Origin: Bacteriovoracaceae bacterium
Lineage (GTDB): Bacteria; Bdellovibrionota; Bacteriovoracia; Bacteriovoracales; Bacteriovoracaceae
Length of the DNA stretch: 64,000 bases
Reading direction: 5' to 3'
Assembly: GCA_013141065.1 (NCBI GenBank)
Contig: JABFRR010000015.1
Coordinates: 1 to 64,000, forward strand
In this document: piece by piece, positions 48,339 through 56,551 of the stretch
Layout: the number at the start of each line of letters is the position of its first letter
Position numbering within the stretch: the first letter of the stretch is position 1
The notes under the pieces: model-generated
What the model was told of the DNA's origin: nothing
The model's input: the letters and a program-made list of their open reading frames with translations, nothing else
The model's database searches: none
Program-made: the position numbers and the translations under genes

Positions 48339-49547
48339 ATGAAATTTCTTATTATAATGTTCATTTTATATTCAAGTTGTTTATTTAGTAATGAAGAAAG
48401 AAACAATCATTTTGTTGTGGAAAGTGCAACTCAAGTTTTAAAGGAAATTCCAAAGATAGGCTCAACACCACAATTAATTTGTGAAAAAAATAATTTTCAA
48501 ATTGATTTTATAGAATGCGTACAGGCAAAAGAACTTAATAAAAGTATAGAAAAAAACTTTAAAGTAGAAGGATGGAAACGAAATGCAGAACTAGACTCGC
48601 AGGTGAAGGCATGCTTTCAAAAAAGATTCGAACATTGCTACACTAACCTTAAAAAAAATATTGAACTCGAAGAAATAATAAAATTGTTCAACACATGGAA
48701 AAAGGACCCTCGTTTTCGCTATCCCTCAGGAGCAGGGATGTGCAATTATCGAGCAGAAACATTATCACACTTCTTAGCAGAATTAGGTTATCAATCTAAA
48801 ACAATTAGAATCAGAAATTCTCCTACCTTGATTGCTATGGATCGAGACTCTGAAGATAATTTAAATGGAAACTATGATGATTATCAAGGTGAACATACCA
48901 TTGTCCAAATTATAGTTAAAACAGAAGATGGCAATGAAATGCCTTATTTACTGGACCCACAATATATGACCAAGCCTGAGACTTTGAATAATTATTTTAT
49001 CAAGGTGACAGGTCAAATTTGTGAAAAGATAAGTATAAAATTATTGGATAAATCAAAATGCACATATGAGGAACAACCACAAAACCAAATACCCGACGGG
49101 CATGATCTGTTTAATCCAGAAGAAAATTCAAACACTGCTTTAAATTGTGGATGGTCTAAAAAAGATGTTGGTTCACGAATTTCTATTTGGCCTAATCCAA
49201 TTACAAAATCAGATATGAAAATTGTTAAAACAAACGGAGGTAAAACTCCTAAACTGTTTGAAGAAGAAAATGTTACAGAGAATACAAGTCGAAGACTCAT
49301 TATTAAAGCATACGAAGATTATGCAGAATCATTAAATAATAAACTTTTAAAAGTTAATTCAGAAATCGAAGCAGAAAAAAATATTTTGTTCGATAAAAAA
49401 GATAAAAGTCCTGAAAATCTCTATTTTATAAAAGAATTTACTGAAATTTCTCAAGAAAGACAAACTACAAAAAAATCACTTCTCGAAACTATTGAGAATA
49501 TTACAGAGAGAATACGAATTGTTAAAATTAATCTAGGTCAAGAATAA
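48339..49547 (+). CDS. Exported protein with Cys-His-Asp triad (protein-glutaminase-like)
   Basis: The 402-residue product has a Sec signal ending in LFSNE. Around residue 130 it reads AGMCNYRAETLSHFLAELGY, then DDYQGEHTIVQIIVKTEDG and MPYLLDPQYM. A Cys in C-x-Y-R-A, a His in GEHT and an Asp in LLDP are spaced as in protein-glutaminase/transglutaminase-like deamidases that convert Gln to Glu in host or target proteins. The C-terminal 100 residues are a charged coiled coil. The role is inferred only from motif order. The substrate is unknown. It precedes a second exported protein. Confidence 0.55.
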   Translation: MKFLIIMFILYSSCLFSNEERNNHFVVESATQVLKEIPKIGSTPQLICEKNNFQIDFIECVQAKELNKSIEKNFKVEGWKRNAELDSQVKACFQKRFEHCYTNLKKNIELEEIIKLFNTWKKDPRFRYPSGAGMCNYRAETLSHFLAELGYQSKTIRIRNSPTLIAMDRDSEDNLNGNYDDYQGEHTIVQIIVKTEDGNEMPYLLDPQYMTKPETLNNYFIKVTGQICEKISIKLLDKSKCTYEEQPQNQIPDGHDLFNPEENSNTALNCGWSKKDVGSRISIWPNPITKSDMKIVKTNGGKTPKLFEEENVTENTSRRLIIKAYEDYAESLNNKLLKVNSEIEAEKNILFDKKDKSPENLYFIKEFTEISQERQTTKKSLLETIENITERIRIVKINLGQE

Positions 49548-49584
49548 AATCTTAACCTTGCCTGAAAGGCATATAGGAAAAGAT

Positions 49585-50220
49585 ATGAAAAAAATACAAA
49601 AAAATATCGGAGTCTTTCTTTTAAGTATTATATTAATAGGTGCGATTTTTTACTATTTGAAGTTCCTAGAAAAAGATTATGATTCTCTCATGAAACGAGC
49701 TTACAAACGGAAAGAAGAATTTATAACTTTATCTGTGTTTGATGGATTCCATGAAGTCTCAATCCCAGATGCTGAAAAAAATTCCATAGGTCTAGGTGTG
49801 GATTCTGATAGTAATGGAATTAGAGATGATATAGATATTTGGATTAATCGAATGTCTAATAATTTTAATGAGCGCATGGCCATGAGACAATATGCGAAAG
49901 TGCAATTTGGCTTAATGAGAGATTGCTTAGAAAATAAAAATTCTAATCAGGTATCAGCAAATGATGCTCTAAAAAAGTCCCAGATATGTTTAGAAATGAT
50001 TAGTTATTATGAAAGAAATGGAAAAAGTTTTGGTGTGCCGATGCTGAACCTGCTTTTGCCTAATACCGATTTTCGCAAGAGCTGCTATCAATTTAAAAAT
50101 ATAAGTGGATTTAATAAAGTTGTTACTGTGGACTTATTAAAATCCAATTGCCAGTTTGAAGTTCAAAATTCTCAAGGAATTGTTGAAGTTAGTGAGATTT
50201 ATAAGAATTCGATTCATTAA
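49585..50220 (+). CDS. Membrane-anchored protein with calcium-binding-like repeat
   Basis: The start is the ATG after AGGAAAAGAT. The 211-residue product has an N-terminal membrane anchor (VFLLSIILIGAIFYYL). A region GLGVDSDSNGIRDDIDIWINRM follows, similar to a thrombospondin type-3/dockerin-like DxDxNGxxDD calcium loop. The rest is helical with three cysteines (DCLENKN, SCYQFKN, SNCQFEV). It follows the putative deamidase by 37 bp and ends before a stem-loop, so the two are probably co-transcribed. No family was recognised. Confidence 0.6.
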   Translation: MKKIQKNIGVFLLSIILIGAIFYYLKFLEKDYDSLMKRAYKRKEEFITLSVFDGFHEVSIPDAEKNSIGLGVDSDSNGIRDDIDIWINRMSNNFNERMAMRQYAKVQFGLMRDCLENKNSNQVSANDALKKSQICLEMISYYERNGKSFGVPMLNLLLPNTDFRKSCYQFKNISGFNKVVTVDLLKSNCQFEVQNSQGIVEVSEIYKNSIH

Positions 50221-50330
50221 AAATCTCCCCCACGCAGAAAGCATAAAGACATATCAACATATTTTTCAAGCAAATGAATTGTTAAAATTGTTAATTTATA
50301 AAAAATAATGTAAAATAAAAACTCACAACA

Positions 50331-50387
50331 ACAAACACAATTCTTTCGGTTTTTATTAATATTCTTTTTCGGAAGGATTGTGTTTGT
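50331..50387. terminator. Long stem-loop between convergent genes
   Basis: CAAACACAAT plus CTTTCGG and its inverted partner CGGAAGG plus ATTGTGTTTG form a stem of about 18 bp with a few G-T pairs and a 20-nt A/T loop. It lies between two convergent gene ends, consistent with termination on both strands. T-runs are short, so a repeat of another kind is possible. Confidence 0.5.
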
Positions 50388-50430
50388 CTTTAGATTTGTT
50401 CAAAACAATTCAGACAATTTATATAAATAA

Positions 50431-50776
50431 TTAAAAGAAAAGGATATCAGCTCCAACCGTCCATTTCCACTGTCCCAATCCATTTCCAAAAAGATCTTTT
50501 AGGTGATCCTCAATCTCGTTTTCGTTAGAGTTAAAGAGATAATCACCTCTGAGAATGAATGATAAATCAGAATTGATTTTATATTTAACCTCAGGGCCAG
50601 CTGAAAAATATTGGTCCCGATCCTTATTCAACAATTGAATTCCACCTCTTTCAACATATAACGAGCTTAATGAATATAAGCTCATATGCCCACCAAGATT
50701 AGCTTGCTTCAATATATATGCAGCAGTTGCAGTTAATTCTATCAATGACCCCACTTTGTAATTTTCAAATTGATTA
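50431..50776 (-). pseudogene. 3' part of HExxH / beta-barrel gene, cut by IS66
   Basis: The reading frame enters from the IS66 end and gives FENYKVGSLIELTATAAYILKQANLGGHMSLYSLSSLY, then SAGPEVKYKINSDLSFILRGDYLFN and WTVGADILFF*. The final Phe-Phe after a strand is the beta-signal of an outer-membrane barrel. It continues in frame from 27177-28203 through the shared 8-bp ATTGATTA/TAATCAAT duplication. No start codon of its own with a ribosome site exists. It represents the last six or so strands of the barrel. Confidence 0.85.
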
Positions 50777-52302
50777 GTAACTGGACAGCGTAATTTATAA
50801 TTTCTTAAAGATTTTGTTGGGCCTATCGACTCAGATGTTGGATAATAGGTTCAATGAAAATTGAAAATATCGACATAAGCAAAACTATTGAAGCTGCAAA
50901 AAAACAAATTGCTTTTGATAAATCTCTTTCTCCTGCTCTTCGTTCAACATTTGAACTTTTAATTCTTGTCATTAATCTTATGGCCACCCGGTTTCAAACA
51001 AATAGTAGCAATAGCAGTAAACCTCCATCGCAGGATCCAAACCGCCTTCGAAAAACAAGAACTGATAAAGGATTAAAACGCGATAAAAAAAGCAAGGCGG
51101 ACAAGTTGGTCATTCTGGATCAACTTTACAAAAAGTTGAAACACCTGATGAAATTGAAGAGATTTTGATCAATAAAAATCCATCCCAAAGGGAGTTTATG
51201 AGCAAGTTGGTATTGAGTCTCGGCAGGTGTTTGATATAAAGATTTCTACTCATGTCATAGAGTATAGGGCAGAAATTTTAGAAGATAAAAAAGGCAATCA
51301 GTACATTGCGGCTTTTCCAAAACATGTAAAAAAAGCTGTTCAATATGGTAATGAAGTCAAATCACAATCAGTATACATGTCACAGTTTCAATTAATCCCA
51401 CTGGCAAGAGTCAGTGACTATTTTAATGATCAACTAAAGTTGGCGATTAGCAAAGGAAGCATTTCAAATTTTAATAAAGATGCTTTTGAGAAATTAGAAT
51501 ACTTTGAGACATGGGCCAAAGAACAGCTTTTACGCTCGCCCTTTAATCATGCAGATGAGACCGGCATTAATCTCAATGGAACGAGAATCTGGCTGCACAA
51601 TCTTTCCAATGACAAAGTCACTCTTTATCACGCTGATGAAGAGCGTGGAAGTGAAGCAATGAATAGGATGGGAGTTCTTCCTTTTTATGTAGGGATTTTG
51701 TGTCATGACCATTGGAAACCATATTATAAATATTCTTGCACTCACGCTCTTTGCAACGCTCACCACTTACGCGAACTTACCTTTGCATTTGAAGAAGATG
51801 GTCAAAAGTGGGCGAAGAAAATGTATGACCTCCTTCAAGAAATAAATGAAAAAGTTACTAAAACAACGGCAGGAGTGTTATCTCCTAAAAAAATAAAATC
51901 TTATCAAAAAATCTACAGGACAATCCTTTCAAAAGGAAAAAAAGAATGTCCTTTTTGCAAAAAAAAACTGAAGTTAAGCAGGGACGAACGAAAAGAGTAA
52001 ATCAAGAAATTTACTTGAACGCTTAATTGATTTTGAAGATGATACTTTAATGTTCATGAAAGTGAGTGTGGTAAGTTTCACTAACAACCAAGGTGAGAAT
52101 GATTTACGCATGACCAAGGTTCAGCAAAAAATCTCTGGATGTTTTAGATCAATGGAGGGGGCACAGATCTTTTGCAGAGTTCGTGCTTATTTAGTGACCT
52201 GCCGAAAAAATGGAGTGAGTCCAACAGAAGCACTGAGGCTTTTATTTCAAGGTAAATTGCCAGCATTTATTAAGTAAACCCGAAATTACGCTGTCCAGTT
52301 AC
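50777..52302 (+). mobile_element. IS66-family insertion sequence (copy 2)
   Basis: The element is 1526 bp, the same length as copy 1, with identical 20-bp inverted termini. Flanks are ATTGATTA (left) and AAAAGTCT (right). The left flank is the reverse complement of copy 1's left flank, and the right flank the reverse complement of copy 1's right flank. The element lies in opposite orientation to copy 1. Confidence 0.93.
50854..52277 (+). pseudogene. IS66 transposase, frameshifted (copy 2)
   Basis: The gene has the same sequence as copy 1 apart from a few indels, mostly in A or T runs. It has 7 instead of 8 A near 51085, 5 instead of 6 A near 51174, a run of nine A near 51960 and 4 instead of 5 A near 51993. 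As a result the reading breaks after about 100 codons and again after the catalytic core. The core itself (NHADETGINLNGTRIW, HDHWKPYYKY) is intact in the second piece. It cannot encode full-length enzyme. Confidence 0.88.
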
Positions 52303-52617
52303 AAAAGTCTTTGAAATAATGGTCGATACTGATTGTATTCTACTGTTTCTAAAATATCTCTTAAGTGAGTATCTGACGGAACTCTATCAATTTTAAAAAG
52401 TGAGTTGAGATTGTGCATTCTAATTTTATGTTCTTTCAATTGATTTTCAAATTGTAAAAGAGATGGTGATTTTAGGGCAAAGACCGCAAAGCTAGACATT
52501 AAAAAATTCTTGAGAGGTATTTCAAAAATTGGTCTTTTTCCTTAAATTTTGAAAATTCAGATAGAATAATTTCATTACATTCTTCAACTTTCAATTTATT
52601 TGCTTGTCGCCCCATAA
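52303..52617 (-). pseudogene. 5' part of IS4-related transposase, cut by IS66
   Basis: From the ATG at 52617 (MGRQANKLKVEECNE) the frame runs to a T-run near 52504. There a one-base shift moves it to the frame carrying MSSFAVFALKSPSLLQFENQ, DRVPSDTHLRDILETVEYNQYRPLFQRLL, ending at the IS66 element. This N-terminal domain continues into 29730-30790 once the inversion is undone. It therefore has one private frameshift, as does the other part. Confidence 0.85.
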
Positions 52618-52815
52618 AACACCTCTGAAAAGCATTTTAGATGGCCAGAAATGATTTGTGAAGGCCAGAAAGCATAAATCATTACGAAAAATTAAATATT
52701 TTCTCTTATCTTGAGTGGGAAAAATTTACACCGGGAATTCCTGCAAAAAACCACTCTATTTTTTTAAACATGTGACCATAGGAACACTTACCATTGCTCA
52801 ACAGACGGAGAATTT

Positions 52816-53166
52816 ATGAAAACTTTAGTAATAGGTCTTACACTTTTAACATCAGTGACAACTTATGCATATGATTGCGGAAGCGAGCTTAAAAAAAATA
52901 CAGCTTCAACTCAAGAGATCAGCCAAATTGGGAATATAACAGAAGCTGAGAGATCAATATTACTTGAAATGAATGCTAATGCTAGACAGTCAATTGAGTT
53001 GGCATGTGGCTTAAGATCAGCAAATAAAGTTGATCCTATATTTAAAGTCGAAGAAGCAAGACTGCAAATCCTTGACCTACAGGATATCTCAGAGGCTGAA
53101 AGATCAATACTACTTGAAATGAATACTAATGCCAGAAAAGCTGTGGAGCTGTCTCTTAAGAACTAG
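52816..53166 (+). CDS. Exported protein with duplicated AERSILLEMN motif
   Basis: The 116-residue product has a Sec signal ending in TTYAYD. The mature part is two similar helical units: AERSILLEMNANARQSIEL (residues 46-64) and AERSILLEMNTNARKAVEL (residues 94-112), nearly identical over 19 residues. The unit may be an amphipathic helix hairpin. AGACGGAG lies before the ATG. No family was recognised. A strong terminator follows about 45 bp after the stop, so it is monocistronic. Confidence 0.7.
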   Translation: MKTLVIGLTLLTSVTTYAYDCGSELKKNTASTQEISQIGNITEAERSILLEMNANARQSIELACGLRSANKVDPIFKVEEARLQILDLQDISEAERSILLEMNTNARKAVELSLKN

Positions 53167-53211
53167 GTAAATGACCGCACTTTAATAACTTGACCAAAGA
53201 ATTAAATATCA

Positions 53212-53249
53212 AAAATGGCCAGAGAATTTAAATCTCTGGCCATTTTTTT
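53212..53249 (+). terminator. Strong rho-independent terminator
   Basis: AAATGGCCAGAGA and TCTCTGGCCATTT form a 13-bp stem with a short A/T loop, followed by a run of T. It lies 45 bp after a small exported-protein gene. Confidence 0.93.
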
Positions 53250-53555
53250 CAAATTATTTTCATAGATAACAATTCAAAATAATTAAACTTCTTCATTATG
53301 ACTTGCGGGGGCATTGCAACTCGTAATGTATTTTTATTTTTTGTGTGATTTTGTTTTTGATTCATCTGCATTTTGCAGGCAATTTCAGAAGGAGGATTAT
53401 GCAAAAAATTTAAAGTTAGAGAATGATAGATTGGTCGTCTATTCATTCAAGATAGAGCAAAACTTTCGCTTTATCAATCAAATTCAACTTTCCATTAGCT
53501 ATTTTAGCGAATCATTGATTTGCAGAAAATTAATTTATCTAAAAAGGAAAACAGT
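53250..53555. other. Intergenic stretch, no supported gene
   Basis: About 300 bp with no gene that I can support. A strong AGAAGGAGG site near 53389 precedes an ATG whose frame ends after four codons, possibly the remains of a small gene. An overlapping frame of 81 codons has no clear start site and an unusual composition, so it was not called. Confidence 0.5.
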
Positions 53556-53870
53556 ATGAGCTTAACATGGACATTTATGTGCTGTGGGATTTCTTTTTGG
53601 TTGGGGTATCGAATTAAGGCCCAATTTGAAATTAATCAACAGAGCGAGATCGACTCTTTAAAAGGACACGTTCAACTTTTACAAAAGGAGCAAGAGGATA
53701 TTTATAAAAAGGCTGATTATCAAAAATTTTTAGCTGATCAAAAATATTATTCCCTAGAGAGACAATTTAATAATTTTAAAGAGCAGGCAAAAAAAGATGC
53801 CCTCTATAAAATTATAAAAGAAGAAGAGAAACATTTAAACCCAAGCCTGAACTTTTTAAAAAGACTTTAA
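53556..53870 (+). CDS. Small membrane protein with coiled coil
   Basis: The 104-residue product starts at an ATG after AAAAGGAAAA. It has one N-terminal transmembrane segment (WTFMCCGISFWLGYRI) followed by a long heptad-type coiled coil (SEIDSLKGHVQLLQKEQEDIYKKADY ... YSLERQFNNFKEQAKK). The layout is that of a membrane-anchored spacer or scaffold. It lies 12 nt before the relaxation-type gene and is probably its operon partner. In plasmids, small coiled-coil proteins next to relaxation genes are common, but a function cannot be claimed. Confidence 0.65.
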   Translation: MSLTWTFMCCGISFWLGYRIKAQFEINQQSEIDSLKGHVQLLQKEQEDIYKKADYQKFLADQKYYSLERQFNNFKEQAKKDALYKIIKEEEKHLNPSLNFLKRL

Positions 53871-53882
53871 AGGAGAAAAAGA

Positions 53883-54731
53883 TTGATTAAAACAAAAAGA
53901 GATTTATTGCTTCTCAATTTTTTAGCTGACTATGGAATACTTTCAACGAAGCAGATAGCTCATTTATTTTTTACCGATGTAAACATTCGAACAGTCCTAA
54001 GACGTTTAAGAATTTTAGAAGAAAATAAATTAATTAGACGCTCTGGTAAACTTGAAGCAAACAATGAATTTCTTTGGTTAGTGACGGAGAAGACTGGAAA
54101 TGATCTTGGTAAAAAATATTTAAAGCTCTTTTGTTCAAAAGCAAATATTGGTCATGATTGTCAACTAACGTCACTTAGATTAATTTTAGAAAAGTTAGGA
54201 CTAGTTAATCATTGGATTTCAGAGCATGAAATCAAAGGACACATCTTTTCAAAATACAAGATGAGGGATGCCAAAGATAAGCACATACCAGATGCTATTT
54301 TTGATAGCGAGGTCGCTGGATACAAAGTAGCTAGTGCTATTGAATTAGAACTGACACTTAAAAGCAAAGACCGCTACAAGAAAATTATAAATCAATACCT
54401 TTATAAAGATGATCTTCATTCTGTCTGGTATTTCGTTAACAGCCGTTCTCTTTTAAATGCACTCAAAGATCAGTTTTCAAAAAGCTACTCAAGTTTTTCA
54501 CAAGTTAAAATCTTTTTCACACTTCTATCAGATTTAAAAACCAACGGAGTCAATGCAAAGATGATTGGATTAAACTCTACTAGTTTAATTAAAAATTATT
54601 TTTCAAGTGCGATAGATTCTGCTCACACGAATGCCCACGAGGTGAGCACTTTAACTGAAAATATGATTGATGGAAATATTAATTTAACATCTCAAAATCA
54701 CACACCAAATCTGGAGTCTGGATTCATCTAA
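53883..54731 (+). CDS. Replication-relaxation-like protein (PF13814-type)
   Basis: A TTG start follows AAAGGAGA. The 282-residue product begins with a winged helix-turn-helix (LLNFLADYGILSTKQIAHLFF, VRRLRILEENKLIRR). The Replic_Relax-type core follows: HDCQLTSLRLILEKLG, HIPDAIFDSEVAGYKVASAIELELTLKSKDRYKKIINQY and VWYFVNSRSLLNAL. The D...E..L..K arrangement (IPDAIF...ELELTLKSK) resembles a PD-(D/E)XK nuclease-like core. The family is found on plasmids and integrative elements and is linked with plasmid DNA relaxation. The gene's 3' end forms one arm of a large inverted repeat. Confidence 0.7.
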   Translation: MIKTKRDLLLLNFLADYGILSTKQIAHLFFTDVNIRTVLRRLRILEENKLIRRSGKLEANNEFLWLVTEKTGNDLGKKYLKLFCSKANIGHDCQLTSLRLILEKLGLVNHWISEHEIKGHIFSKYKMRDAKDKHIPDAIFDSEVAGYKVASAIELELTLKSKDRYKKIINQYLYKDDLHSVWYFVNSRSLLNALKDQFSKSYSSFSQVKIFFTLLSDLKTNGVNAKMIGLNSTSLIKNYFSSAIDSAHTNAHEVSTLTENMIDGNINLTSQNHTPNLESGFI

Positions 54732-54834
54732 AAAACTCGCTTAATTTCCTGACCTCCCCCCCCCAACGATGTTTAGTGGAGGAGGTCAGGAAATAGCGAG
54801 GAGGATTGTTTTAGATGAATGATTGGTGTGTGAT
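54697..54834. repeat. Large imperfect inverted repeat at a strand-composition switch
   Basis: Four blocks recur inverted about a centre near 54766: ATCACACACCAA, ATTCATCTAAAA, CTCGCT and ATTTCCTGACCTCC on the left, and their complements in reverse order on the right, with small loops between. A C9 run lies at the top of the left arm. To the right the plus strand is nearly free of C for about 190 bases. It follows the relaxation-type gene and precedes the serine recombinase. Confidence 0.85.
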
Positions 54835-54886
54835 GTTGAGTAGTTTTTAGATGAGGAGTTGTTTGGATGATTAAGTAGATTAGTTT

Positions 54887-55153
54887 TTGGGGAAGGTGTT
54901 AGGAGTTTGGCGGTTTATAAAGGAGTATGATTTGGGTAAGAAGATTGGTGAAAGTATTAAGAAATTTAAGATGCGAAAATTAAGAAAAGTTAAATATGAG
55001 TTTTCAGATGTTGAAAATATTTTAGTTAAAGAAAAGAAAAATGAGAGTTTTCAAAATGTTCTTGATGAAGTGGCGCAAATTATTTATAGTCAGATTTGCC
55101 AACTCACCAAGATCGACTCTTTAGGCCTTAACGGTTTAAACAAAGGAGTTTGA
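54887..55153 (+). CDS. Small protein upstream of serine recombinase
   Basis: The 88-codon frame starts at a TTG; an ATG at 54971 would give 60 residues (MRKLRKVKYEFSD). The product is basic at its N terminus and has a helix with LDEVAQIIYSQICQL near the C terminus. Its stop lies 1 nt before the recombinase ATG, indicating coupling. Part of its last 20 codons (from 55095) comes from sequence that, on the opposite strand, matches the HTH reading frame of the 202-bp units. It could therefore be a hybrid frame. Function is unknown. Confidence 0.45.
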   Translation: MGKVLGVWRFIKEYDLGKKIGESIKKFKMRKLRKVKYEFSDVENILVKEKKNESFQNVLDEVAQIIYSQICQLTKIDSLGLNGLNKGV

Positions 55154-56551
55154 TATGGTATCGAAAAATTCAAATTATAAAATAGCTTTATACGTCCGTG
55201 TGTCAAGCGAAGAGCAAGCAGAAAATCCAGAAGGGTCAATTAAAAGTCAGGAACAAAGACTTCGTGAGGCCATCCATTATAAAAATAGAAATGGTGCCTA
55301 CGGTGAAATTGTTGATGTGTATATTGACGCTGGTATTTCAGCAAAAAACATGAATCGGCCAAAGCTTCAAGAACTACTTTTAGATATAAAAATGAAGCGA
55401 GTCAATCTCATTATGATGACGGAGTTATCTCGCCTATCAAGAAACATGAGAGACTTCATTCAAATTTGGGATATATTAAAAGAAAATAATTGTAGCTTCA
55501 TGTCTCTTCGTGAAGATTTTGACACGACCAATTCGGCCGGTGAAATGCTTCTCTTATCAATCATGAACTTTAATCAATTTGAACGTAGGCAAACGAGCGA
55601 GCGCGTAAAAGCAAATCTTCTGGCAAGATCAAAACGCGGTTTATATAACGGTGGAGCTGTTCCTCTTGGTTATAAATCAAATCCAGATCGCCCGGGCTAT
55701 TTAGACATAGATGATGAAACAGCATTCACAGTAAAATTAGCTTTTTAAAAATACTTAGAACTTCAAACGCTTTCTCATACCGCCAAATGGTTAAATGACA
55801 ATGGATATAAACCTAATATAGCCCGCGAAGGTGGTGGCTCTAAAATGCGTGTCGGGCATTTCACAGTGGATAATCTTTGGCATCTTCTAAAAAATAAAAT
55901 ATACATGGGAGTGAAAACTTATTTTGTTAAAGAGGAAGAATTTGAAACAAAAGCAGTTTGGGATTCCATAATAGATGAGCTTACTTTTAGAAAAGTTAAT
56001 GATCAGCTTGTAAGAAATAAATCAAAACTTAAAGTCATTAAAGAAAATAAATACCCTTATATTTTATCGGGAGTTTGTTTTTGCATGACTTGTGGTGACT
56101 TCATGTCGGGGAAGTCAGCAACCGGAAGAAATGGAAAGGTTCCCTATTATGAACATTCGTGGGCAACTAAAAGAGATTCATGTTTAACAAAGAAAACATT
56201 TAAATGCAGTCCTCACAGAGTTCAAGCAAAAATTATTGAACCATTAGTTTGGAGTGAATTTCAAAAGCTTTTAAACTCAGAAGAATTTATGAAGGAGCTT
56301 TTATCAAAGGTAAAAGAGAAGTTTCAAGATGATGATGAAAGTAAAGAGCGTGATCGCTTGAAGGCAAAATTTTATGGGCTTAATTCTCAATTAGAGGCCT
56401 TAGCTGAAAGAATTTCCATACTTCCAAAAGAACTTTCTCCGATACCGCTATTTAATCAGATGGAGAAGATTCAAAAAGCTAAGGAAGAGGTGGATAAAAA
56501 GTTATTTGGTTTAAAGGACGTCAATTTAGATGAGCGATTAGTGAACTTATA

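Noticed and set aside
53314..53559. Possible 81-codon gene before the membrane coiled-coil gene
   Set aside because: No plausible ribosome-binding site at the first start, hydrophobic and low-complexity text, and overlap with the start of the next gene.
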